Source of the DNA: Amborella trichopoda
Lineage: Eukaryota > Streptophyta > Magnoliopsida > Amborellales > Amborellaceae
Direction of reading: 5' to 3'
Assembly: GCF_000471905.2 (NCBI RefSeq)
Contig: NW_006496564.1
Location: 325,667 to 389,666 of the forward strand
Length of the DNA: 64,000 bases
The first letter of the stretch is position 1, and each line of letters opens with the position of its first letter. Under the pieces are notes generated by a model that was not told the origin of the DNA, searched no databases, and worked only from the letters and a program-made list of their open reading frames with translations. This document shows positions 25,480 through 34,559 of the stretch, one piece after another. The position numbers and the translations under genes are program-made.

Positions 25480-25870
25480 AAATTTCCACTATTTTTGTCA
25501 AGCTTTTATTGAACTGCTTCCTCTTTAGTTTGCATCAGGGACCAAGGTACTGAAAAATGTGTTCAAACAGCTTGCCCCAACAAATGTTGTGCTTTGAGAG
25601 AAGCGAGAAGAATAACATTGGAAAAATTTTGTTCAGCATTATTACTTTTTGCTTCCTAGCCACAACACCACGTGAAAGTTGAGGAGACTCACGTAATGGT
25701 GCAATTAGGATGCTCAGACGTAAGGATGCGTTGTTTGTGGGTCTGTCCGTGGAGACTTTAGGGGGAGAAGAGACCTTTTTGAGGGATCTTATAGAAGTCA
25801 TCACCCTCGTGTGGACAATTCTGATTCTTAAGCTGAGGATTTTTTACGGACTTCGTCAGTCAGAATCAGG
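25480..25870 (+). repeat. Dispersed direct repeat, first copy (second at 29990-30190)
   Basis: Phrases AGACTGTTAAAATTT, GCTTGCCCCAACAAATGTTG and TTTTGAGGGATCTT have counterparts in the same order at 29990-30190 (AGACTGCTAAAATTT, GCATGCCCCACCGAATGTTG, TTTTGAGGGATCTT). No coding is seen. It is probably part of an undetermined retroelement LTR or UTR. Confidence 0.7.
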
Positions 25871-25984
25871 CTCGTTTGGTAATTAAGTGTCATGTCAAAG
25901 GGCATTGTTCCCATTTGTCTTTGTTTGGCAAGGCAGCCTCATGACGAGGCATCACCCAGAAATCTCTAGCAGGTTTGGCCCAGG

Positions 25985-26175
25985 CTTTGTCAGTTTCTTA
26001 CCTTTGTGGGAATCTTTAGATTGTTAGAATGACTTTCTTGTTTGTTTGTTCTGCTGAAGAGCCTTTTGTCAGTGCTTGTCTGCATTGTACACTAATTGTT
26101 CCTTGGCGGGTAGGGTACCTCAATTTATCAAGGTGACCAGCTCTGAGTATAACACCTACCCACTATTGTGCAGGT
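25985..26175 (+). repeat. Third copy of the foldback arm
   Basis: GACTTTCTTGTTTGTTTG, CTGCATTGTACACTAATTG and GGTACCTCAATTTATCAAGG are in the same orientation as 24700-24830 and inverted relative to 24508-24660. This copy extends further, into the GTATAACACCTACCC region. Confidence 0.8.
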
Positions 26176-26820
26176 CATTACTTAGCAGGTCCAAAGTCAT
26201 GGCTGACTTAGCCTTCTCAAGACGCCTCTGGCATCTTGGAGTACATTTGTAACCTCTTGGGAATGATGCTCTTCTTCATGAGACTTGTCTTGGTTTCTTG
26301 GTGAATATTCTATCCTTCGAGTCCTTTTTTGCAACTAAGCTCAGGCTGTCCGAATTTTTTCCTTGAGGCTCATATTTTTGGGGCCTTGATATTGTGACAC
26401 CGGGGATTGTTTTTTTTAGTGTGGCCTGAAGCTGCCTATTGAGGCGAACACTGCATCAACCTACTTATTAGTCCAAGCGTCCTTTGTGGATTTTCACTTA
26501 AAGTTGGGAAGCGACGAGTAGGGTACTTCAGTTTATCGAGGTGACCAACTTTAGCTGTAACCCGTACCCACTACTTTGCTGCTACGACAATTATGATCCC
26601 CCTCTTCTTTGGGAGAGGCTTGAACCCTGATTCTCGTCGGCACTAAGGATTAGAAGCATTGTTAACGTTGACACGGTTGGCGTTGTTCATAAAAAAAGGT
26701 AATCGATGTTAGGAGTTGAGAGCACAACGGACGTTAGGAGTTGGGGACACAATTGGCACTGGCCTTTGAAAGACACAGCCGACACTAGGAGTTAGGAGCA
26801 CAGCTGACGCTGGTCAAGAT
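26176..26820. other. Non-coding patchwork
   Basis: No gene is seen. A partial copy of the foldback arm sits at about 26515-26575 (GAGTAGGGTACTTCAG). A phrase with ATTTTCACTTAAA near 26500 is shared with about 31095. From 26640 to 26820 short degenerate repeats of the form GGAGTTGGGGACACAATTGG occur about every 30-50 bp. Confidence 0.5.
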
Positions 26821-27145
26821 AGAGATGAGAAGAAGAGAGAGAAAGAGAGATAGAGATGAGAAGAAGCGAGAGAAAGAGATATAGGGACGAGAAGAGAGGG
26901 GTGGAGAGAGAAAGAGGAAGACGAGGAGAGAGAAAAGGGGAGGAGAGAGAAACTTACCTTATTGAAGGGGAGAAGAAAGAAAGAGGAAGAAGAGGAAAGA
27001 GAAAGAGAGGAGGAGAGAGAAAGTTACCTTACCAAAAGATACTAATCCTTTTCTTCTCGTTTCACTCTCTTTGTCCAAGACACAGCCACGAACTCAATAC
27101 GAAGAAGCAAACCTATCAAAGCAGCACCCTCATCATGAAGAAGAA
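26820..27145 (-). repeat. GA-rich minisatellite plus inverted arm
   Basis: 26820-27030 is a GA tract with the same polarity as 24336-24500. It runs into GTTACCTTACCAAAAG, then CACTCTCTTTGTCCAAGACA and ACGAACTCAATACG. Together these are the reverse complement of 24815-24910, so 24815-25450 and 26820-27100 are the arms of a larger inverted repeat with a loop of about 1.4 kb. Confidence 0.8.
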
Positions 27146-27159
27146 GCAAACCACTTAGA

Positions 27160-27500
27160 GAGTCAACTTCAATTCATTTGACGAGTTCCTGCCTTCGTCT
27201 GTGAAATTCAATTTTTCATCGTAAGCGAGGTTCAAACTAGAGATAGCCACGAACCTTACACATATTGCAATTGGTTTCATGTCGATCGGGCATGCGAGCG
27301 TTGTGATTTGGCCGTAGGAGTGCGGTGTTTTACTGCTGAATTTTTCCAACTTTCTTCACAAATCATGAACTTCTCTCTAGTTTTTCTCCCTGCTTGAGCA
27401 TCATCACGAGGCGTACCACATATCAAAACGCTTGTCTGGACGAGATGAACATGCTCACAAAATTTGACCATGATAAGCGTCGTCTAATGGAAATGCCCAC
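27160..27500 (+). repeat. Dispersed direct repeat, first copy (second at 29390-29760)
   Basis: Shared ordered landmarks with 29390-29760 are TTTCTTCACA[A/G]ATCA followed by AACTTCTCTCTA, GGCGT[A/G]CCACATATC and GACGA[G/A]ATGAACATG-like phrases. No coding is seen; the short open frames on both strands look accidental. Confidence 0.7.
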
Positions 27501-28269
27501 TGCTGGTTGGTTTGGTGCCTTAATCTAACCCTCCAAATCTGGATGATCTAACGGCACATATCTCGGGGTTCTGACAAACCCAGGATTTGAGATCGCTCTT
27601 TTAAAACCTTGCTCGAGAGCAAGGGTAGGTAGACCAACTGATGAGAGAGGAATTGAAGGTGGGTTCGAGACTTACTTGGGCTGGCTCGCATGGGTGTCCT
27701 CTTAGATCATGAAGAAAGTCCCCAACTACTTTAGCTAGTTCAAAATCACCTCCCTTGACTTGCATTCCTCTTGTTTTTTGTAAAACACTTCTATGGTTAA
27801 TCTGTAAGACAAGTGAGTAAAGAGACCCTCCCTTATCTTAGAGCAACGTATGTTCACACGAGAGGGTGATGAAGCGTAAGGCTCAAATACAAATAGAAAA
27901 TGGAAGAACACTTTACGAAGAGACGAGTCTAGCATTGCAGCGAGGAAGTCATCGACTTGAAGTTGTAGCAAGACGGGCATGGTTCTTAAAACCAGCACGA
28001 CAGCAATGCTACTCGAAATTGAGACCATTATGATAGTGCTAGGCTAAGTCTACCCTCAATCAAGCGAGAAGATGAAAAGAAGAGAAGATAAAACAAAGAG
28101 ATGAGGTCCCGATGACGTTAGGTGTTGCCGCTCACGACCGTGGAGTAGTAGTGGCGTGGCCCTTGGGCGACACTCGACACTACTACACATGGCTAGAAAG
28201 TGAGAAATGAACTATGGAAGACCCTAGGCATCGCCGTTGGCAACATAAGAAAACAACACGCCCTCGTGC

Positions 28270-28372
28270 GGGCAGCGATAGTTTTTGATGAAGAGTGCAG
28301 CGATGGTCATTCATGAAGTGCGCAGCGGTAATCCTCACGAGGCACATAGTGATAGGCGTGGGACACAGGAAG
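28270..28372 (-). repeat. About 30-bp subrepeat within LTR copy C
   Basis: Units of the form TGATGAAG[A/C]G[T/C]GCAGCGATGGTC repeat about three times, and also at the right edge of the window (63915-63990) in copy B. A similar GATGAGGGCACGAGGCGATG pattern appears at 33320-33440. Confidence 0.6.
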
Positions 28373-28922
28373 GACGGCGATGAACTCCAAAACACGTGAA
28401 GGAAGCGCACAGACGGCGGTCGACATTGTTGAGGCATATAAACAACAGACACACAACAGGGAAGGACCCATACGAGCGGCAATGGGTTGCACCATCTGAG
28501 TTTGTCAGTAAGATGTCCAAGCTACGTCTGTGGATGGTGATGGGTAGCACCATCTACAGGCTCTGCTAGACAAAATAGATAGAAGAAAAGAAGGAGGAGA
28601 GTCACGCACGATGCTGCCATCACTATGCGCGACCTGTGTGACCTCAGGGGAGGCATGCACGACACTACCACTGTCGTGCATGACCCCTACGAGGAACTAA
28701 AATGGAGAAGAGAGAGAAGAGAGGAATGAATAGAGATGGAAGAGGAAAAGGAAAAGAAGAGCAAGAAGATTTACCTCGAACTTAGTGGTACTGGTCAAAA
28801 GTTTCTCTTACCTCACTCTCTCTCTCAAACGTGACCCAACAATGAGAAGAAAGAGAAACTTGTATTAAGTAAAAACTCTCTCTTTTGTGAAAGGTTGAGT
28901 CCTCTTGTGCTTACAATGCTGG

Positions 28923-28935
28923 TACGTATATATAG
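28923..28935 (-). promoter_or_regulatory. Putative TATA box of the copy C LTR
   Basis: Read on the minus strand this is CTATATATACG, followed by a long CT-rich leader and then the LTR body. Position and strand fit the U3/R boundary of copy C. The plus strand also reads TATATATAG, so the motif alone does not fix direction. Confidence 0.45.
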
Positions 28936-29389
28936 AATTTACGCCAAAGATGGGTGAATGATCAAAAGTAACCCTAATTGATGAAATTAAGATTAAATTG
29001 AATTAAAAGAAATTAGAAAATAGGGTGCAAAATGATAGATTTGCCTCTTCCTAACAATTCATGGAATTCTAAAACAGTCTATGTGTTGCTTTAAAACTTA
29101 CGTGGTCTTGCATGGCTGATCCGGGGTCGTTCTGATGGCTGGTTGATCGTATGATGATTGTATTTTTGTAAGGCTCAGCATGACGATCGATTTGATACCA
29201 ACTTCGAGCCATGGATCGTGTTTTTAGTGCACAATCATGTGACTTGAAATTTAAATGGATCTTGAAACTTCGGATCGATAGTGTACTTGTTCCATGATGT
29301 CTTACACTGAGCATGATGTTATGATCGTGGGGCAACAACCGCAGGTCGATTCCTTGCTTGAATTAAGATTTTGCAACTTTAGAATTTTG

Positions 29390-29760
29390 GCTGGAATCTG
29401 AAATTTCGACGATAGAATTTGTAGTCGCTTTGTCGGCTTTGTGTGTAGAATCCAACCATTCATCATGTTTGGGGTTTGGGTCAGTGATAGCCTGAGACCT
29501 TACGCACATGATGGAATTGGTCTTGCGACAATTGGGCTTGTGAGCGGTGCGATCTGGCTCCTCGAGCAAGGCATGATGCTGCAAAATTTCCTGCACTTTC
29601 TTCACAGATCAGCAACTTCTCTCTAAATTTTCTTCACTCTCGGATGTCGTCACGGGGCGTGCCACATATCGAAAAGCTCGTCTTGACTAGACGAACATGG
29701 TCACCAAGTTTGAGAGCGATCTGAGTTGGGATGGGTGAGATATGAGCGTCAAAATTCACT
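29390..29760 (+). repeat. Dispersed direct repeat, second copy (first at 27160-27500)
   Basis: This is the same ordered landmarks as 27160-27500, about 2.2 kb apart with copy C between them. The pair could be two members of one family, or the ends of a larger unit into which copy C arrived. No coding is supported. Confidence 0.65.
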
Positions 29761-29989
29761 AGTCGTTCAGGCTAAAATTTGACCCTAGGGGTTTTTCAAG
29801 CGTGCCGGATCTAATGGTGGTGGTCCCACAGTGATTTGAGACAATGAAATGTGGCTCTAGTTATAGGGGCTATTTCAGGGTGTTAAAGGTCGATTCTATT
29901 AGAACTGTTTCTCAGTCTGTACTTCCTTAGACATGTCAGACTATGACAAAATTTTGCAAGAGACTTTTGAGAGACCTTATGAAGATCTT

Positions 29990-30190
29990 GGTCGATTCTA
30001 GGGCTATTCTAAGACTGCTAAAATTTTCACAGTTTGCTAGGCTTTATTGAGCGGGGGCCCCATGTTGATGAAAAATACCTTCCAACAGCATGCCCCACCG
30101 AATGTTGTGCTTCGAGAGAATCAATAAGTGCAATCATTCAGGATGTTTTGAGGGATCTTGTCGAATTCCTCACCCTCTAGGGACTACCTA
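29990..30190 (+). repeat. Dispersed direct repeat, second copy (first at 25480-25870)
   Basis: It has the same landmarks as 25480-25870, about 4.4 kb apart. The first-copy/second-copy order is the same as for the 27160/29390 pair, so 25480-27500 and 29390-30190 may derive from one larger rearranged family. Confidence 0.65.
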
Positions 30191-30492
30191 GCCTTTTCTA
30201 AAGGCCAAATGCTATCAAACTTTGGTCGGCAGTGTTCGCTGTTACAACAGGTTTGCTTTTGATGCTTAGGGTAACTTAGTAGGTCCCGTCTAGTGGGGAC
30301 CAGTCAAGGGCTTCTGACCTATCCCGAAAGTCTAGTCTTAGGTAGGTTAGGGGTTTTTGGAGAGACGTACCCTGAAGCCTATGGCCAGTTAGACCCTCGC
30401 TTCAATAGTTTCTTGCCTTCGTGATGGTCCTTAGCATTTCTGAAGGGATCATTTGGTCATTATCCTCATCCTCAAGGACTCTTATTGTTGTT
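30191..30492. other. No recognisable feature
   Basis: About 300 bp of non-repetitive sequence sits between a dispersed repeat and a minisatellite. I see no domain, promoter or RNA gene. Confidence 0.6.
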
Positions 30493-30958
30493 GAACTGGG
30501 GAGATCTTATACAGCTTTCACTCTCTGATGAGCCATGTTGAAGCGTTGGGGATCTTATGCGACTCTCACCCCCTGATGAGCAATGATGGTTGGGAGATCT
30601 TATGAGGCTTTCACTCTCTGATGAGACATGTTAAAATGTTGGGGATCTTATGCGATTCTCACCCCCTAATGAGCCATGATGGTTGGGAGAGCTTATGAAG
30701 CTCTCACTCCCTGATGGGCCATGTTGAAACATGGGGGATCTTATACTGCTCTCACCCCCTGATGAACTATGATGGTTGGGAGATCTTATGCGGCTCTCAC
30801 TCCCTGATGAGCCATGTTGAAACGTGGGGGATCTTATGCGACTCTCACCCCCTGATGAGCCATGATAGTTGGGAGATCTTATGCGGCTCTCACTCCCTGA
30901 TGAGCCATGTTGAAACGTGGGGGATCTTATGGAGCTTTCACCTGTTGATGAGCCATGT
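30493..30958 (+). repeat. 93-bp minisatellite made of two 46/47-bp half units
   Basis: TTGGGAGATCTTATG starts at 30590, 30683, 30776 and 30869 (a related start is at about 30497), an exact 93-bp period with five copies. Each period contains two similar halves ending in CTGATGAGCCATG, so the 93-mer arose by dimerisation of a half unit of about 46 bp. Because 93 is a multiple of 3, both strands show open frames with repeated peptides (30631-30999 minus, 30714-30986 plus); these are artefacts. Related GGGGGAGCTTTG...CTCACCCC phrases occur at about 47650-47790. Confidence 0.92.
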
Positions 30959-31395
30959 GGTGTTGCGATTGGATGCTCGCTTTTGAGGATTTTAGGCAAG
31001 CCTCATTAGCCAGGATTGTGACTGTTTGGAGATTGAATGTCGGCTGAGGCGATGGTCATGCGTCAGCCTGTCTTGTCGGTTCAAGCACCCTTTTGCAGAT
31101 TTTCACTTAAACAGGGGCAGTGGCACCGTGAAGACAGTTTTCACCAAATTCTGCTCTTTCAGGCCTCTTTTACCCATGACCTTTGGTCATTTCCACCATT
31201 TTCATCCATTTTTACTCACGATTCCCTTTTGGGGTTTTCCCCATGCTTGGATTTTGTTTTCAAGGAACTCTCGTACTCATAGTTTCATGACCATGTCGGT
31301 CTGTCATTTTTCCTCATGCCTTGTCAGTTGTACACCATGCCAATTTTTTTTTTCATGTGAAGAGGTATTTAGAGTCCTACCTTCGAGACCTATGC
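30959..31395. other. Non-coding segment
   Basis: The only link to the rest of the window is an ATTTTCACTTAAA phrase shared with about 26500. The 128-codon frame at 31026-31412 is Phe/Ser/Cys-rich with no domain and is not annotated. Confidence 0.5.
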
Positions 31396-31694
31396 GAAGC
31401 CTTTTAATGTAATGCAACTAGGACGTGAACTATAGTTTAGAGTCATACAGCTGGACCATAGTGGCGGTGAATGGAAATTTGTTGAGGACATAGAGTGACT
31501 TTAGTGATGACTTTGACTAACTTGGAAAGATGGCATGAAGTTGCCTTGTGAAGAGTTAATGATGGATAGATGGTGGTGCGTGAACAATGGTGACCCACTA
31601 GCTGAACACAAGCATGGCTTGCGGAAGGGTTCACCGTTTGGTGAGTACGGGTAAGACTCACTAGAGGAAACAATGATCATGATGGTGAAGGTTA

Positions 31695-31885
31695 TGCGCG
31701 CACACGAATGGGCTCGCTAAGGAAGGCATGCGTGAAGATGCACGTAAATGGTGTGTGCACGTATGTAGACTCACCGAGGAGGAAATGGAGGTGGTATGCA
31801 CACACAAATGGGTCGGTTAGGGAAGATGTGCGTGACGATGTACATAAAAGGTATGTGCACGTATGTGGGGGCGTGCAAAGCAATT
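31695..31885 (+). repeat. 102-bp tandem duplication, about 1.9 copies
   Basis: TGCGCGCACACGAATGGG at 31695 and TGCACACACAAATGGG at 31797 start two copies that both continue through GTGCACGTATGT. It interrupts the inverted satellite island. Open frames on both strands (31692-31926) only reflect the duplication. Confidence 0.85.
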
Positions 31886-32108
31886 TAACGTCATGCGGCC
31901 AGGATGTGCACTATAGTTTAGGGTAACAGTTGGACCGTGATCTTGTAGTTTAAAGTCATGCAACTAGAACCATGCAGTTTAAGGTCGTGCAATCAGACCT
32001 CCGCTATAGTTTAAGGTCATATAGTTTGGACCATGGCTATAGAGTTTAAGGTCATGCAGCACAGACCATGGCTGTGCAGTTTAAGATCATGCAGTCTGGA
32101 CCAATGTG

Positions 32109-32579
32109 CGGGTCGTCATGTAAGTAAAGCTATATGGGGGATAGGTTGTGGATTGCAATCTGACTCCTTAGGGATAGAGATAGTTAAGGCTACACATAAG
32201 TGAGAGGTCTCGATAGAGATGGCAACACTCAAGGAGTGGCTGATGGGCGTGACCTCCCCAGGTATTAGGAGGTCCAATGTGACCTCTTGGAGCAAATGAG
32301 CAATGACATGCATGTGACTCTGCTGAGGATGATAGACCAGAGAGCAAATGAACCGCATGAGTGTTGAGTGGCTAAGAAGGACCCTAAACTCCCTGGAGAT
32401 AGTGGGTCGTAGTAAGACGTGACTCTTACTGGGATATTGTAGTGAAACAACCCATTAGGGATTAAAGAGCTAGGTATGACTCTTGCACACAGTTAACTCC
32501 ACTAGGGATGTTTATGAAATACCCTTTCAGTGAGGAGGTGTTCTATCTCTCGATTGGAGTTGTGTGTATGGACCCTTTG
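32109..32579. other. Spacer inside the inverted satellite island
   Basis: This is not satellite. A phrase GACTCCTTAGGGATA (about 32160) resembles GACTCCATGGGGAATA (about 33116), hinting that spacer and satellite blocks were duplicated together. No coding or RNA signal is seen. Confidence 0.5.
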
Positions 32580-33309
32580 TCGTGCCGTGCGTTACAGTTT
32601 TAGGGTCTTGTAGCTCTGACCATAGCTATGCAGTTTAAAGTCATGAGGCTAGGACCGTGCAGTTTAAGGTCATGCAATTAGACCCTTGCTACAGTTTAAG
32701 GTCATATAGTTTGGACCATGGCTATGCAGTTTAAGGTCATGCAGCATGGACCGTTGTTGTACTCTTTTGAGTCATGAGACAAGGACCATGTAGTTTAATG
32801 TCGTGCAACGAGACCTTCGCTACAGTTTAAGGTCATATAGTTCGAACCGTGGTCATACTGTATTGAGTCATGCAACAAAGACTATGCAGTAAGGTCGTAC
32901 AATTAGACCACCACTACAGTGTAACGTCATGTAGTTTGGACCGTGGTTGTGTAGTTTAAGGTCATGCAGCATGGACAGTGGTCGTACAGTTTTCATTCGT
33001 GAGACAAGGACTATGTAGTTTAAAGTCATGCAACTAGACCTTCGCTACAGTTTAAAGGTCATCTAGTTTGGACCGTGCAGTTTATGCATTGGACCATGGC
33101 GTGGTGAGGGAATTTGACTCCATGGGGAATAAAGCTGTCACCAGAGGCTGAACTCCCCGAGGAGTTAGGCTGTGGTGCAGGGGATGAACTTTCTGAGAGT
33201 ACAAGATGATGGTCCAAGTTAGAGTTCCATGGCGTGCGCATGGCACTAAGTGCCGGATGGTGCACGCGGCCTTAGGCCCCTTGGTGAAGCGTGTGATAGT
33301 GGCCCTTGG

Positions 33310-33445
33310 CAAAACTCAAGACGATAATTCTTTCGACGAGGTGCACGGCTATGGCCCTTGACGAAGGCACCTGGCGATGACCCTTTGATGAGGGCACGAG
33401 GCGATGGACCTTGACGAAGGCACGCTACGATAGCCCTCTCATGTC
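33310..33445 (+). repeat. About 30-bp minisatellite
   Basis: Three to four degenerate units of the form TTGACGAAGGCACCTGGCGA are present. The composition resembles the LTR subrepeat of copies B and C (28270-28372, 63915-63990). It sits just upstream of the TATA box at 33543. Confidence 0.7.
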
Positions 33446-33542
33446 TCGGGCTTGACTCGCCCCGGCCTGGTCTTATTGTCGCCAAGAACTGGGGATTGGA
33501 GCGTCATTTCATGTTTGTCGAGGGCCATTTACGGCACTGCTG

Positions 33543-33551
33543 GGTATAAAA
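33543..33551 (+). promoter_or_regulatory. TATA box of the PMD-containing unit
   Basis: GGGTATAAAAGGGGG is a strong plant TATA match, the best in the window. It is followed by about 1 kb of leader and then the PMD-like reading frame on the same strand. Whether it is an LTR promoter of a retroelement or the promoter of a stand-alone unit is not settled by the sequence; the repeats upstream favour an LTR. Confidence 0.6.
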
Positions 33552-34559
33552 GGGGGAAAAAACCCACTTTACTATTTTACCGAAAGGTAAAACAGTAGTT
33601 GGGTTTTTAGAGAGGCAAGGTCAAAGCCTTTGGCAAAGGTTTTCCGGCAAGAACTTCCTGGCCAAAATTTGCAGAAACAGGCGGTTTGGAGCTTTTCTGA
33701 CGAGCTTCAGGAGGTTGCAAAGCTTCGTGCTATGATTGTTTTTAGGAAGTACTGAGACTTTCTAAGCAAGGAACGAGGCTTCTCGGGGCCTTGGCAGGAT
33801 TTGCAAAGGTGCCCTACCGGGGTTTGAACGCTTCTCCGGTCATTCTACTACTGAAGGGGAGATTGCAGAGAGTTCAGAGGCTCTGTAGGTCCTCTAGTTA
33901 ACTGAGGAGACGAAGGGAGAACTGTAGTGGGCTCACCGGGAGCTCATCCGAATTTTGGTGAGTTAGTGGTGAACTCGTTGAAGTGGGAAGAGCAAGGAAA
34001 AGGGATATCTGCAGGGTCTCAGGGAAGCCATCTGGGAATTCAAGGGGTTTTCCACTAATTTTGGCAGCGAGTGAAAGGCAGGGCAGGGTTTTCTCGATGG
34101 ACGGGGATGGATTCCTGACGAGGAGGAGAAACTCTAGTGGGAACCCGAAGGGTCGGGGGGACCGTAACGATCGAAGAGACGAAAGGTCATGGAACGGAGA
34201 ACGGTCATCCTTCGCACGCGCGGTGACAGGCTGCGTCGCAAGTGTCTGGTAGCATGCCCAGATTTCAAGGGACGCACATGTGACATGTGCTGATAGTTGG
34301 AGTGAGGCATTAATACGCCTTAGTCATTTGATGGTGATAACCCTCGGTTGATTGCAAGGCGGTGATCCCCTTTTGGTGGCAGACGACGATAGCATCTTAG
34401 TGAGCAGACGGTGATAGTACTCAGGTGAACGCAGTTTCTTTGTAGCCTCCTAGCGTCCTTTGCTTTTTCTCTAATGGACGAGTCTTTGGGGGCCATTCCA
34501 AATGTGAAGAACCTCTCGCGAGAAGGGAACTTGGTATTGATACATTCACCAGTGAGAGC
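33552..34559 (+). other. Leader between TATA box and PMD-like frame
   Basis: About 1 kb lacks a domain. An open frame at 33983-34252 is Arg/Gly/Ser-rich and resembles nothing known to me. A weak repeat of the form GGTGATAACCC / GGTGATCCCC / CGACGATAGC / GGTGATAGTAC runs through 34325-34425. Confidence 0.5.

Larger units (their letters stand above)
27504..29056 (-). repeat. Copy C: LTR of the copy A/B family, minus strand
   Basis: From 27504 (TGGTTGG) to about 28372 this matches 63127-64000 of copy B in the same orientation, including GGATTTGAGATCGCTCT, CTCGAGAGCAAGGG, GATCATGAAGAAAG and CTTCTATGGTTAAT. Beyond 28372 no second copy is in the window, so the right end at 29056 (TTCCTAACA) is inferred from a TG...CA frame and the position of a minus-strand TATA box. 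No matching target duplication is visible (left flank ACTGC, right flank ATTCA). I cannot tell whether it is a solo LTR or a fragment. If right, the family LTR is about 1.55 kb. Confidence 0.7.
31396..33085 (-). repeat. Decayed island of the 35-bp satellite in inverted orientation
   Basis: Phrases such as CAGTTTAAGGTCATGCAGCA are the reverse complement of the satellite at 1-16735 and recur at 35-bp spacing. They cluster at about 31400-31465 (2 units), 31880-32108 (6-7 units) and 32580-33085 (about 14 units), separated by other sequence. The heptamer is mostly TTTAAGG here, with TTTAGGG retained at about 31917 and 32598. The island is opposite in direction to the main array and lies within a few hundred bases of the TATA box at 33543. 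Confidence 0.9.

Noticed and set aside
24760..25512. 250-codon open frame
   Set aside because: Almost entirely Ser/Leu/Phe from the TC minisatellite; not a membrane protein gene despite its hydrophobic look.
28183..28553. Cysteine-rich open frames on the minus strand
   Set aside because: Three overlapping phases inside an LTR; the Cys/His content comes from GCA/GTG-rich subrepeats.
30631..30999. Repetitive Ser/Gly/Arg protein (minus) and its plus-strand counterpart
   Set aside because: Products of a 93-bp repeat whose length is a multiple of 3, so frames stay open on both strands.
31026..31412. 128-codon plus-strand frame
   Set aside because: No recognisable domain, Phe/Ser/His bias and location between minisatellites.
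33983..34252. 89-codon Arg/Gly-rich frame in the PMD unit leader
   Set aside because: No family resemblance, and no second copy in the window to test conservation.
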